From Epiperipatus broadwayi (Eukaryota; Onychophora; Udeonychophora; Euonychophora; Peripatidae): DNA of 64,000 bases. Below the pieces are notes generated by a model, which searched no databases, was not told where the DNA came from, and saw only the letters and a list, made by a program, of their open reading frames with translations. The number at the start of each line of letters is the position of its first letter. The stretch's first letter is position 1. Shown in pieces: positions 36,961 to 47,618 of the stretch. The translations under genes were made by a program, and so were the position numbers. The stretch spans positions 1 through 64,000 of the forward strand of contig JAQFVV010000562.1 of assembly GCA_028023455.1 (NCBI GenBank). The letters run 5' to 3'.

Positions 36961-38035
36961 AGTTGCCATTATGTTTTGGATTTGTAGATTATGAAAAGGC
37001 ATTCGATTCTATACACATTTCTTCAGTGATTAAAGCATTGGATCATCAAGGTATAAATCCAGGATATTGCCATATTTTAAAGAATATTTATAAAAATGCA
37101 ACAGCAACAATTAGATCACATAATGATACTGGAAAAATCAACATTGAGAAAGGTGTAAGACAAGGTGACTCCATATCTCCAAAACTTTTTATAGCAGTGC
37201 TGCAAGAAGTATTTTGTGGATTAAAATGGGAAACTAAAGGAACGAAAGTAAATGGAGAGTATTTAAGTCATTTAGATTTTGCAAATGATGTAGTTGTTTT
37301 TGCAAATAATGCTTCAGAGCTGCAGGAAATGTCGCAGGAGTTAGCAGATGAAAGTAGAAAAGTAGGACTAAAGATAAATGTTAAAAAGACTAAAGTAATG
37401 TTTAATCGATTTGCTCAAAATATGAAAATAAAGATTGATTATGAAGAATTAGAAGAAGTTAACAGTTACAAATACCTTGGTCAGATTATTAATACAGATG
37501 GAAACATAATGGAGGAAATTAATCATAGAATTAAACTTGGTTGGAGTGCTTTTGGTAGAAATAACTTGATACTAAAAGGAAATATGCCTATGTGTTTGAA
37601 AAGAATGGTTTTTAACAAATGTGTTTTACCAGTTCTTACTTACTTGGACACTTAATAGAAGAGCAATACAGAGACTTCAGACCACTCAAAGGAGTATGGA
37701 GAGATGTATGTTGGGAGTAACAAGAAGAGATTGAAAATGCAATGTATGGGTAAGACAACAAACAGGTGTTACTGACCTTATTGAAAAAATTAAAAGATTG
37801 AAATGGAGTTGGGCTGGACATATTGCTAGAAGAAATGATAATAGATGGACAATTGAAATTTTAAACTGGATTCCAAGAGATTGTAAATGACCCAGAAAGA
37901 GACCACATGTGAGATGGATGGATGAAATAAGAAAATGTGCAGGGGTGTTGTGGAAAAGAGAAGCTAAAGATCGGAGAAGATGGATTAAACTTGGAGAGAC
38001 CTTCATCCTGCAGTGGATTGATAATGGTTGATGAT
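36961..38035 (+). mobile_element. RTE-clade LINE, copy C (5'-truncated)
   Basis: Begins abruptly within the RT domain right after a (TA)n tract and ends in TTGATGATGATATATATACA, so both ends abut TA-rich simple sequence. A TA-rich target duplication is possible but cannot be separated from the microsatellite. Confidence 0.88.
36963..38032 (+). pseudogene. Reverse transcriptase fragment of RTE copy C
   Basis: Open for 230 codons from 36963: LCFGFVDYEKAFDS, then GDSISPKLFIAVLQEVF, and a catalytic box that reads FANDVV. The first catalytic Asp (FADD in copy A) is Asn, so this RT would be dead even if joined. A 9-bp-scale deletion near 37640 (LTYLDT for the LTYGSDTW of copy A) ends the frame. 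The C-terminal block (WAGHIARRNDNRW) follows in another frame, with a stop replacing R near 37890. Confidence 0.88.
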
Positions 38036-38532
38036 GATATATATACACACACACATCGATTTTTACATATATCCATTGCTCATTGTTAATTATATAAATC
38101 TCAGCAGGCATTTTATAGGTAGTAGAAATCATTGAAATATATTTGAGAGAATCTCTGATTAGGTTTTTACATATCTCTGCAATATATCAAGTGATCTCTA
38201 CTACAGGAATATTGTTGATGGAATCCAGTTGAAGTGTTGATGTAATGCTGATATTAACAAGGAACAATGTGTAGGTGAATGAATCCATTTACATGTTATT
38301 GGCAAACTGGTATTGTATAGAATGCCTAAGCATTTTTATTGAGTGCCAAATGTAGAATGTCAAGTATGAAACGTAGAATGTTAAGTATGAAAAGCTTAGA
38401 TTTTCACACATTTCCTTAGCAGTGCCGAAAGAAAATCAGCAATGTATAAAATACTCCCAGAAATAATATTCATTTTATTTTTTTCACTTGGAGTTGAAAT
38501 GGCCCTAATAGTTTTGCTAATAAATGCTGATC

Positions 38533-38572
<40 letters not shown>

Positions 38573-38862
38573 CGGTGTGTGTACATTGCCCACACTATAT
38601 ATACCCAGTGAACAAAAATTAAAAGGATACTTTAATATTTTTCCTGCTATGACATATTCTGGTGACGTTTTCATCTGGTAAGATTTATTCAAAATTTATG
38701 GTTCATGATGTCACAGTAACAAATTCTGGCACAAATTTTCACACACATATATATACATCATCAAGTTGTAAAATGTGCTGACCTGTGAGATTTTGTGCTA
38801 TCACTGTGACTTCTTTTCCTATGCAATATAAATGTATTGCATCATTGGTATGTAATTTTTTT
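38036..38862. repeat. Non-coding DNA with (AT)n(GT)n microsatellite
   Basis: The compound microsatellite (AT)n then (GT)n is at about 38533-38582, and a short CA run is at 38045-38055. A small internal repeat, TAGAATGT(C/T)AAGTATGAAA, occurs twice near 38353-38393. Confidence 0.75.
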
Positions 38863-40420
38863 AACTTTCCAAATTAAAACTTTATTTATACCTTAGAGTA
38901 GATACAAGAGAAATCAATGATAGCATAAAATTATGTCAATAAGAAAGTTTCAATGAATACATATAAATATGGTATGCAAATCATGTATATAAAAAAATCA
39001 AATATTGTATTAGATCAATAACATAGTCTCAAGAGCTGCATATAAAAATTATAATAGGCAAATTAATGCAAATAAGAAACAAATAAATAAATATAAATAA
39101 AATCAAAGATTACACTAATGCCTTAAGGCAGTGCATCATATGCATAATTTGCTAGGAATATAATGTAAGTCAAACCTATATATAAGGTTTAGAAATTCCA
39201 TTGATTAATGACTATCTTGGCCCAAAGCCCAACAAGGACTATAACAATATTTACAAGTTGGTATACGTAAATTAATTACACAGTATGGAACTAATGCAAA
39301 GTTTATGTATTAAATATATAGGGTATATGAAAGATCTACATAGTTAAAGTTTAAATTATTTTTAGATGAAAGATGGGATATATTATTCATTCAGTGGATG
39401 GGAGAAAGTTCAAGTCTTAGGCCTATGAAATAGATGAATTAAGTGTCTAGCCTCATCTGTCTCCAGTATTGGTCAGTTATCCAAGGCTGACAAGTTCATT
39501 TATCCTCATCTTTTATCTTGTAAAGGGACTTGAAAAATCGATTAACCATTGAGTCATCACAGCCACAATCAAATATCATGCTACATCCGGCAGTCCAAAT
39601 TGAGAAGTTAATGAAATTGGCCAGTCTTATTGTTCCAAATTCACCCTTTTTAATTGCAGCCTTAAGAGAAATGTTAGCTGGATCATTGCCATTTATGCAG
39701 TCTAATGCTATATTACAGAGTTAAGTCCACGAATCACATTGATCCAGAATGTGATCAATGGACTCCTCCTATTTGTTACATAGGGGACAAAGAGGGTTGA
39801 TGTTGTAACCCTTTTGGTAGTGGAGAAAGGCTCCAGTGGGGTGTACTCCAAGGATGATTTTTATTAAAAAATCAACAAATTTTAGAGTCGGTTTGATGAA
39901 TTTTATTAATTTGGAAAATCGAGAGATTCTTCTAGGGAGTATATTAACAGGTTTAGTTTTTCCAGGAAACATTAATCGATAACGTTCCCAATATGATAAT
40001 TTCCCCTGAAAAAGGGAACCCAATGACCGGAAATTTTGAATAATCACCATAACTTGCTTTTGTAACCAAATGCTTCTCCATCTAGGTGGAGGTTGATCAG
40101 TAAGCTTGACCTTTTCCATGGGGAAGTGTCACACCATATCGGGATTATTTTTAAAAATCTTGAATAGTATATTATGAGTTCATTGAAGGTAAGAAATCTT
40201 CAGTGAGTGAAGGCTAAGACCAATAAGAAGCTTGGGTTTTTGTAATAGGTTGAGCTGATGATGGGAGTCTTGCCTCCCCAACAAAGTTTTCTGCATAAGG
40301 TTTCAATTTTTGCATAAACTTGTCTGTGGGAGGAAATCCTGCCAGATAATATGTTATTTTGGGCAATACTACATCATTCAGTAGTGCTACCTTCCCCAAC
40401 AAGGACAGGTTTTTAAATTT
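38863..40420 (-). mobile_element. Second LINE family, 3' end only
   Basis: A 5'-truncated non-LTR retrotransposon. Coding remains occupy about 39500-40402, and the inferred 3' UTR runs to 38863. The C-terminal zinc-knuckle-like motif and post-RT text resemble the L1/Tx1-type LINEs rather than the RTE copies in this window. Confidence 0.7.
39530..40402 (-). pseudogene. C-terminal part of a LINE ORF2-like protein
   Basis: Minus-strand segments: LGKVALLNDVVLPKITYYLA (40402-40214, the post-catalytic RT region), then RWRSIWLQKQVMVIIQNF, GKLSYWERYRLMFPG and NINPLCPLCNK (40119-39769). After one TAG comes EESIDHILDQC. The CPLC ... H ... C arrangement is the C-terminal zinc motif of L1/Tx1-like elements. 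At least one frameshift separates the two segments and a stop interrupts the zinc motif. The catalytic YxDD lies beyond the truncation. Confidence 0.7.
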
Positions 40421-41199
40421 AAATAAAATACATTTAGTGGTAAAAGAAGTTATTTGTGATTTTTTTTTTGCTAAACTTTATATACATTCACAGTTAAAAG
40501 TTGTTATTGAAATGGTAGGTTTTGATCTCCTACTGTTATGAGATCTATCTGTCCTGTGGTTAAAACCCATTCTGAATAACTAAATAAGAACACTGTCCCA
40601 AGTATTTTTATTTAATGCTATTTTTCAGTGCTATAGAACATATTGGCAGTCTAAAGTAGCCAATTTTTTTACCCCTCAGTTAAATATTCAGCATTGATCT
40701 GAAATTGCATCTTGGCTATTCGGTTAAATATACATCAATGTGAGCTTATTTATGCACTCACACGTTTGTATAATGTAATGAATAATCTATCTGGGGGTCA
40801 GTAAAGTTACTTATAAAATAGCAATCCACAATGTTAAAATAGGATTTGGCATTTTCATTATAGGCATAAGTGACTGCAGACAGATAAATGTTGAATTTAA
40901 TATGATAAGATGAGATTGCTATAATAATTATCTCATCCACTGTCACACCTCTGTGCATTCAATCACATATTTGAAATTATTTGCTTTTGTTTGTTTATTT
41001 TTGTCTTTAGTAATTAATAAATATATATTTAAATTAAGTTGGTTCCATATATATTTCTCATAGTCTAGTTCTAATTCAATCTTAGTTGTTATATCATATA
41101 TGAGTGACATATGCATTAATGTTAAATTATAAATATTACCTCAATCATCATGCCATCAGTATATATAACCATTTTAGTTAGTTTTCTGTTGAGTCAGCC
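40421..41199. other. AT-rich non-coding DNA
   Basis: Nothing recognised. Confidence 0.5.
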
Positions 41200-41420
41200 C
41201 CTGAGTCTCATGTTTCTCCCTGTGTTATGCCAACTATGAAGAAATGGAGGCTGAATGTAACCTCAGATATGTCACTTGTAGGGAGTTGAGTCTCAGAGCA
41301 CTGGTAAATGAGTTGAAGCATGATTGGATTCGAGACTTCATCATCTCACTCCAGCCAGCTTTGGTATATTTGCCTGGGTTCTGGATTCTTTTGCGTGAAT
41401 GTACAAATCTGACCATTACA
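41200..41420 (-). repeat. Interspersed repeat family R1, copy 3
   Basis: Shares CATGATTGGATTCGAG, TTGCCTGGGTTCTGGATT and GTGAATGTACAAATCTGACC with 9290-9515. This copy is the least diverged. Overlapping 60-65-codon ORFs on both strands are by-products of its higher GC. Confidence 0.6.
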
Positions 41421-41874
41421 TTATATTTGTGGATTTTTTAAAAAAAAGTTATATAGAATATAAAGTTAGAGTTCACCAAAAGGTACAATTTTATCTTACA
41501 ATTCATCTTTTTTTTAGGTTAAAAAAATAAATATATAAGACTTTGTTACAGCTCACCATTTAAAAAATGTTTCAGGGTTCTTTATCTCATTTCTACTTTT
41601 TCCATGATGAATATCTCTCTCCATCATTGGAAATTACATGCATTTTTTTTAGATATGAAGTTTGGTATTCATGGAATATGATAGTACAAAGCACTATACT
41701 CTCCTGAGAGGGGAAAAGATAGCTTTGATGGCCCACAGTGCTATAATAAAGAGGTATAACTCATAAGTACCTGTTTTATTTAGTATTGTAATGTCTTTTT
41801 TCCTTTTTCCATAATGAATATATGTTTTCATCATTTTTTTTACAATTGAAGTTTCATATTACATGTTTTATGAC
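41421..41874. other. AT-rich non-coding DNA
   Basis: Two loosely similar phrases (CTTTTTCCATGATGAATAT at 41599 and TTTTTCCATAATGAATATAT at 41805) hint at an old direct repeat. No gene. Confidence 0.5.
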
Positions 41875-42036
41875 ATATTACTCCTGGTGACATATTCTAA
41901 GTTTGTGATATGTTTTAAAGTAATGGCCCACAGGATCTGCAGACAAATTTTATTGATTAAGTTTGTCAGCACATTCCTCAGAGGCATTATTTTCAACATA
42001 TCACAAATTTAGAGTAATATGTCACCAGAGTAATGT
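41875..42036. repeat. Palindromic element (~55-bp arms)
   Basis: TGACATATTACTCCTGGTGACATATTC ... GTGATATGTTTTAAAGTAATG is the inverted partner of CATTATTTTCAACATATCAC ... GAGTAATATGTCACCAGAGTAATG. The loop is about 50 bp. Probably a small MITE, about 250 bp upstream of the gypsy element. Confidence 0.75.
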
Positions 42037-42287
42037 AACATAGCAGGAATAATACTAAAATACCATTAAAAGAGTAGAAAATTTTAATTACATTTTTTAA
42101 ATTTCTAATAATTTTTTTATTTAATTTTTTTTTTCAATCATGGATAAACTGAAATCACAGATATTGAAATTGATGATTAATTTTATTTTGGGTTACATTT
42201 AACAAAATATAAATAATTAAAAAAACAATTAAGGATTAATCAAAAGCAGGATTGCTTTTTAATATTCTTTAAAGTGCTTTTGTATAG

Positions 42288-43203
42288 TGGAATGTCTAGC
42301 ATTTGCATATAAAACATGTGTAAATAAAGATCGTTACTTTTGTAAATACATACAGATTTATTTATAAGACCTTGTTAATATAATAATAACAAGTAAGATG
42401 TCACACTTCTTTTTAATTTCCTTCCCCAAAAAAATATAAAAATTAAAACTCTCCCCCCCCCCCCCCCCACAAAAAACCCCAAAGGGGGAACCAGGGGGGG
42501 GGGGGGGGGGAATAATAGAAAAATTTTTTTGTCTTTTCTTTTTTAAAACATTTATCATAAAAAAAAAAAAAAGCTTGTTTAGAGTTAAGACCTTGTTAAG
42601 AAACTATAATAGAATTTATAAAGCAATCGTTCCAATATAGAAACTTAATTGAGATAAAATTTGTATGCAAATGAAGGCATTTACATACAAATTAGCAGAA
42701 TATAATGAGAATGGGTGGAAAGAAGTACTTGTGGAATAAAATGGTTACTGAAGAAAAGGTTAATTAACAGAAGGTAATCAAACTTCAAGTGAGAAGAAGT
42801 AATAGTGGAATTATGTATACATTGTGTGTGCAAAGAAAGGACTCAAATTGCAAAGTTTAAAGAGTTATTTGTAGTTGGAAATAGTTATTAGTCATTAAAG
42901 ATATTTAAATTTCTGAACGATAGTTATTATTAAAAGGGCTATAGGTTTTTGCTAATATACGTGTGTATGTGCAAAAGAATTAAATTGGAAAACATAGAGA
43001 AATTTGGTTTATTCTTTGAATGAATAATATATATATATTTCCACTCAAGGATAAATTATAGGTTATTTAATTTTATTGATTACTACATTTGAAATGTTTT
43101 TATGTTATTATTATTATTGGTGAATAAATATTGTTATATATAAATTTCTAGGTATATTGTTATTATTATCACTGCCTGACTGGTCTTAGAGACCCTCAGG
43201 ACA
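42288..43203 (+). repeat. 5' LTR of gypsy element 2
   Basis: About 916 bp, including a 208-bp insertion at 42378-42585. Without it the LTR is about 700 bp, close to the 3' LTR without its own insertion. Confidence 0.8.
42378..42585. mobile_element. 208-bp insertion in the 5' LTR with 13-bp target duplication
   Basis: TAAGACCTTGTTA occurs at 42365-42377 and 42586-42598 on either side and only once in the other LTR's equivalent region, in altered form. The insert has a C-run then a G-run (about 42453-42508) separated by ACAAAAAACCCCAAAGGGGG, and an A-run at 42559-42572 near its right end. The origin is unknown; the A-run and 13-bp duplication would fit retroposition. Confidence 0.7.
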
Positions 43204-43449
43204 TAGGAGAATGGCACAAGTTGATAGCTGAAAGAGTAACACATTCATAAAGACTTTGATCAGAAACAATAACAGAATAAGTCAACACTCATAATATCAA
43301 TTATTTGTGAAGAGCTTGGGTATAAACAGAAATGGCAGTATTAAATACTATGATTTAGGAATTCATCATTAATAATGTTGACTCGTGGAAAATTATGACA
43401 TATGTAGAATATTATATGTTCATAAATAAGGTAGAAAATGACTGTCTGA

Positions 43450-44045
43450 GAGTGTCTATGCTTTTGTATTTTGCAGGTGAGGATGTAATACAGCTGATGA
43501 TTATATTAACTGATTCCAAATGACAGGAGCAACTTCCATATAAAGAAGTTATTGAAATATTAAATTAATATTTTACTCCAGAAAAATCTAAATGGGTATT
43601 GTTGTTGAGAATGCAAAATAGGAAGCCTGTATTGGATGAAAAATATGTGGACTATGATTTAGCTTTAACAAAGTTAGCCAAAGATTGCAAGTTTAGCCCT
43701 GAAATTAAAGACACATTATTAGAACAACTTTTATATGGAATGCTGGATGAGAATTTTAGGAAAATATTGTTGAGCTATCCTGACCTAAATTACAAATGGG
43801 GCATTGGAAAAATGTGTCACACAAGAATAAATGTTAAATAACATGTCCAAGTATGTATTCCCACAACAACTGAAGAAAATTTCTCAAAAAACAAAGCAAG
43901 AAAAAATATTTCAAACTTCAGTAGAGATGAAACGTGCAAATGTGCTAGTATTTACAGTAAACTTGAACATTTGTGGAATAACTGCAACATAAAAGTAAAA
44001 AATGCAGAAACTGAAAAGAAAGCACATTTAATTATTCTATTGTTT
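43450..44045 (+). pseudogene. Gag remnant of gypsy element 2
   Basis: Reads AGEDVIQLMI (43480), stops, then KSKWVLLLRMQNRKPVLDE, YDLALTKLAKDC and LLEQLLYGMLDENFRKILLS, which is the capsid-like retrotransposon gag region (compare ALLDQLLWGMNEDQL in the first gypsy element). A zinc-knuckle remnant, CKCASIYSKLEHLWNNC, follows near 43940. Stops and frame changes are frequent. Confidence 0.75.
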
Positions 44046-44159
44046 TAAAAAGTGCAGAGCTATTAAGAAAAAGATGGACTAAAAATCTAGGTGAGGGATA
44101 GATTATGTGTTAATGTAAAGATGCTAAATGACAAAAATGGATCACATATTACAGAATGT

Positions 44160-44450
44160 GGATATTTATGATCAAAGAGTAACAATGGAACTGGACAGTA
44201 GAGCCCATTTGTTGCTGATATGTAATAGAGATGACATCTAATAAAGATTGGATAAAAATGAGTGAAAAGAATAAAAAGAGGTATACATTTCAAAATACAA
44301 ACATTGATCATTACAGACATCAATGGAAGCAAAATAGGTATATGTGGAAAAATTATAGTATCAGTAAAGTTAAATTGTAGAGTAAAATTGTTTTTGCTAT
44401 ACATGGTAAATAAAGATTTCAGGTTATTACTGGGAAGAAACTGGTTTTGA
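44160..44450 (+). pseudogene. Protease remnant of gypsy element 2
   Basis: The active-site region reads VTMELDSRAHLLLIC: the catalytic DSG has become DSR. After a frame change comes KLFLLYMVNKDFRLLLGRNW (44380-44447), the typical end of the protease. No RT start follows. Confidence 0.7.
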
Positions 44451-44639
44451 TCACTGAGTATTTGTTGATGCTACTTCTCAGTTACCTGATAATAAGGAGA
44501 AAAAACAATGCAGTTAGAAAAATTAATTATATAGACATTAAACTCTAACTTTAAACAATTCAGTTAGAGATGATTAGACTAAGTAAGATAAAGGATACAT
44601 TCAACTTATGAAATGGATTAAATTTGGCTGGCCTAAAAA

Positions 44640-45350
44640 ACATCCTATAGGAGTAGTAAAGTTGATCTGGAATGTGTGAGATGGTTGTTCAATCTGCCAT
44701 GGATGTATACTGACTATAGATCACCCCCCCCCAAGGCAGAGAACATATATTGAATTTTTTGCATCAAAGTCATGTTGGAATTTAACTAGTGACACAATGA
44801 TTAAAAAATGTACTAACAAACTGTAAAAATGCAATCTAAACAATTGGTACATGGAAAAAGTAGGATGATCCATTGAACCCATATCCATTTGGATCATATA
44901 AGACTTTTATATGGATACATAATATTGATACTAGTGGATTTATTCTTCTGGTGGACTGAATGTAAACTAATAAAAAACACAAGTGCAGAATGCCCAATAA
45001 CTGTTACTGATGGTAATATTTGCTATTTATAGTTATTCAGAGATAATAGTGACTGATAATGGTACAGGCTTTGCTTTGCAGAAATTTATGAATAACTTGC
45101 AGTATAAATGGATTAAACACACCCTTATTGTATCTTATCACCTTGAAAGTAAAGATATTGTGGAGAAACTAAAATAAATATACGGGAAGCATTCATGGAT
45201 GCTATGTATAACCAATATTTTATGCCAAGTACATCAACAAATAAAACTCTTGTAGAGTTATTGATATGTCATCCATTCCATACTCATCTGACCAAGTTAT
45301 TATCACCTATTAATAAAAAAAATAAAAATAAGAATTGGGAGAAATTTTGA
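44640..45350 (+). pseudogene. Integrase remnant of gypsy element 2
   Basis: The N-terminal part is only weakly legible (LPWMYTDYRSPPPKAENI in one frame). The core is clear: EIIVTDNGTGFALQKFMNN, then KWIKHTLIVSYHLESKDIVE, matching the second Asp (TDNG) and the region of the catalytic Glu in gypsy integrases. Stops are present throughout. Confidence 0.75.
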
Positions 45351-45730
45351 ATAGAAGAAAGTATATGGATATTCAATTTTCTTAAAAGAAAACAGATATC
45401 TGCATAATAAAGACAGTGTTATCAAAACAAGTATGAATTGTCAAATTAGAAAATGAGAGGAAAATGAAGACACATTAATCACCTTTATTAATACTTTGGT
45501 GGATATTTATGAAATTAATTCATTAGTAAATAAAGTAGGAAAAAAGATACGGTATTAGATGATTTAAGTAGTTATCTGGATCAAGATAAACTAACTGATA
45601 ATGAATACACAATGAAAGGATGTAGCTACTTTAATAGAGGAAGGAGAGAGTTATTCTCAAAACTCCATGTATACATAGACCAGCTATCAAGTTTAGAGAC
45701 TACATATGTAATTGAATTCAATATTTCTAG

Positions 45731-45744
45731 AGTAAGGGGAGGCA
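45731..45744 (+). other. Polypurine tract of gypsy element 2
   Basis: AGTAAGGGGAGGCA lies immediately before the TGGAAT start of the 3' LTR, as expected for plus-strand priming. Confidence 0.65.
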
Positions 45745-47071
45745 TGGAATATCTGTGCATGTAAAAAGAATGTGTAAATATTTATTTTTGTAAATATATA
45801 CAGATTCTTCATTTAGAGATCATCCCAATAAAGAAATTTAACTGAAATAAAATTTGTATGCAAATAAAGACATTTACATGCAAATTAGCAGAAACCACCA
45901 ATAACCACATAAACATTCACAATAAGGATAGTAATCAATATTTCTCACTGCTGTCAAGGCAACCTTCTCACCTTTTAATAGCAAGAATGGAAATCCATTC
46001 TTACTAATATTGATACAATGAAGTTTAAATAAACCTCTTTAAACATGAAATAAACATGTCACTGTAATGCAGACTAATAAATAGTCAATTATAACATTAC
46101 AAACTGCAATACTTTTAAATTGCTCATGTATTATTTAAATAATAAGTGAAATAATGCTTAAAGCTAATTATTTAAATAATACATGAGCAATTTAAAAGTA
46201 TTGCAGTTTGTAATGTTATAATTGACTATTTATTAGTCTGCATTACAGTGACATGTTTATTTCATGTTTAAAGAGGTTTATTTAAACTTCATTGTATCAA
46301 TATTTCATTTTCTGTAGTCAAGCTGCAATCTTTAAGTGTCCATATATATTCAATGGACCATTAGTAAGAATGGATTTCCATTCTCGCTATTAAAAGATGA
46401 GAAGGTTGCATTGACAGCAGTGAGAAATATTGATTGTTATCCTTATTGTAAATGTTTATGTGGTCACTGGTGGTTTCTAAGGGTTACTAATTATCCCAAT
46501 TAGTTTTAAGCATTATTTCACTTATTATTTAAATTAGCAGAGTATAAATAATACCCAACAGATAAGTGGAGGGTGGTGGAAAAAAGTGTTCTCAGTTAAA
46601 GTGGTTACCAAAGAATTGGTTAATTAACAGAAGTTAACAAAACTGCAAGTGAGGGGTAATAGCATAATATTGGTTAAGTAAATGTGTAAATTGTGTCCAA
46701 AATAAGTACTTAAATTGAAAAACTTTAAAAAAATTATTTATATACAGAAATAGTGTATTGTCTATTAAAGACATTTAAATTGCTATGCATTAATTATTAA
46801 AAGGACTATATGTATTTGCTAATGTACATGTGTGTAAATGCAAGAGACTTAAATTGGAAAACTTATGGACAAATTTGGTTTACTCTTTGTGTGTATAATA
46901 TATTTCCAATGAAGATAAATTATAGCTTATTTATTTTTATGGATTATTACATTTTTAATATTCTTTATCTCATTATTATTATTGTTGAATAAATATCATT
47001 ATATATAAATTTCTGTGTATATTGTTCTTATTATTATCACTGCCTGACTGGTTTTAGAGATCCTCAGAACA
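45745..47071 (+). repeat. 3' LTR of gypsy element 2
   Basis: 1327 bp including a 638-bp palindromic insertion; about 690 bp without it. The end (ACTGCCTGACTGGTTTTAGA) aligns with the 5' LTR end at 43203. The base next to each outer edge (ATAG) may be part of a 4-5-bp target duplication but also continues into the interior, so it is not decisive. Confidence 0.8.
45893..46530. mobile_element. Palindromic (foldback) element inserted in the 3' LTR
   Basis: Flanked by AAATTAGCAGA at 45882-45892 and 46531-46541, present once in the 5' LTR, so the insertion and its target duplication are proven by comparison. Left arm 45893-46140 and right arm 46170-46476 are inverted copies (for example TTTCTCACTGCTGTCAA, CATGTCACTGTAATGCAGAC). 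The right arm has about 65 extra bases at 46302-46366. The loop is 29 bases (46141-46169), and an inverted copy of that loop sequence also forms the right end (about 46500-46530). No ORF. Confidence 0.85.
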
Positions 47072-47187
47072 TAGCATATAAAAAAGGCAGATAAGTGCAA
47101 TTCAAAATGCCATTGTAATATATCTTATAGCATTAAGTAATTTAGCCCTAATCTTTTTTTTATGTAAAAAAATGTTGTATCTGTCAG

Positions 47188-47258
47188 GCATTGGTGGTCA
47201 GCACAGATGCCTTACAAGCAGTTGTTCCAGGTTCGCGGGTTCGCTTCCCGGTCGGTGC
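47188..47258 (+). repeat. tRNA-like sequence, shortened D arm
   Basis: GCATTGGTGGTCAGCACAGA, an anticodon arm with loop CTTACAA, a T-arm-like GCGGGTTCGCTTCCCG and a 3' strand TCGGTGC. The acceptor stem needs G-T pairs and the D arm lacks about 8 bases, so this is a tRNA-derived pseudogene or SINE head of the same type as 29810-29892. It is followed by A-rich sequence. Confidence 0.65.
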
Positions 47259-47618
47259 TTTGACACACGAAAAGGAAAAAAAATGTTGTACCTTATATTT
47301 TGTAGTTCTTACATTTTGCATGTGTCTTTTCAATAAAAGCCTTTTCATATTTTGCCGAAAAACTATTTGTCATTCTTTATAATGTCTAGATATTCTGTAC
47401 AATATTTAGGGAAAATATGTAAAAAATTTAAAATAAAAATGAAATTTCATACTTTATCCAAAAATGTCATACATTAAATTTATATAATGCCCATGCAATT
47501 CTATACAATGCCTGCTTTTCACACTTTTCCGGTAACATATATATACATATCTTTTACACCTGAAAATCTTCACTTTAATGTATATATATAAGAATAATAT
47601 TTTTGTAAGGTTGACAAA

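Larger units (their letters stand above)
42288..47071 (+). mobile_element. Ty3/gypsy LTR retrotransposon 2 (decayed, both LTRs present)
   Basis: The LTRs at 42288-43203 and 45745-47071 align in order (TGGAAT start, ATACAGATT, AAATTTGTATGCAAAT, GGTTAATTAACAGAAG, ACTGCCTGACTGG near the end). Each carries a different later insertion. A purine tract (AGTAAGGGGAGGCA) precedes the 3' LTR. The interior has gag, protease and integrase remnants on the plus strand. RT and RNase H are not recognisable, so an internal deletion is inferred between protease (44450) and integrase (44640). Confidence 0.85.

Noticed and set aside
34908-39319. LTR pair enclosing RTE copy C
   Set aside because: The ends are not TG...CA and the second copy continues directly into a LINE C-terminus on the same strand.
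42358-42558. Proline/glycine-rich minus ORF
   Set aside because: It is only the translation of facing C and G homopolymers inside an LTR insertion.
47191-47382. 63-codon ORF starting in the tRNA-like sequence
   Set aside because: It reads through a tRNA-derived repeat and its A-rich tail and has no domain.
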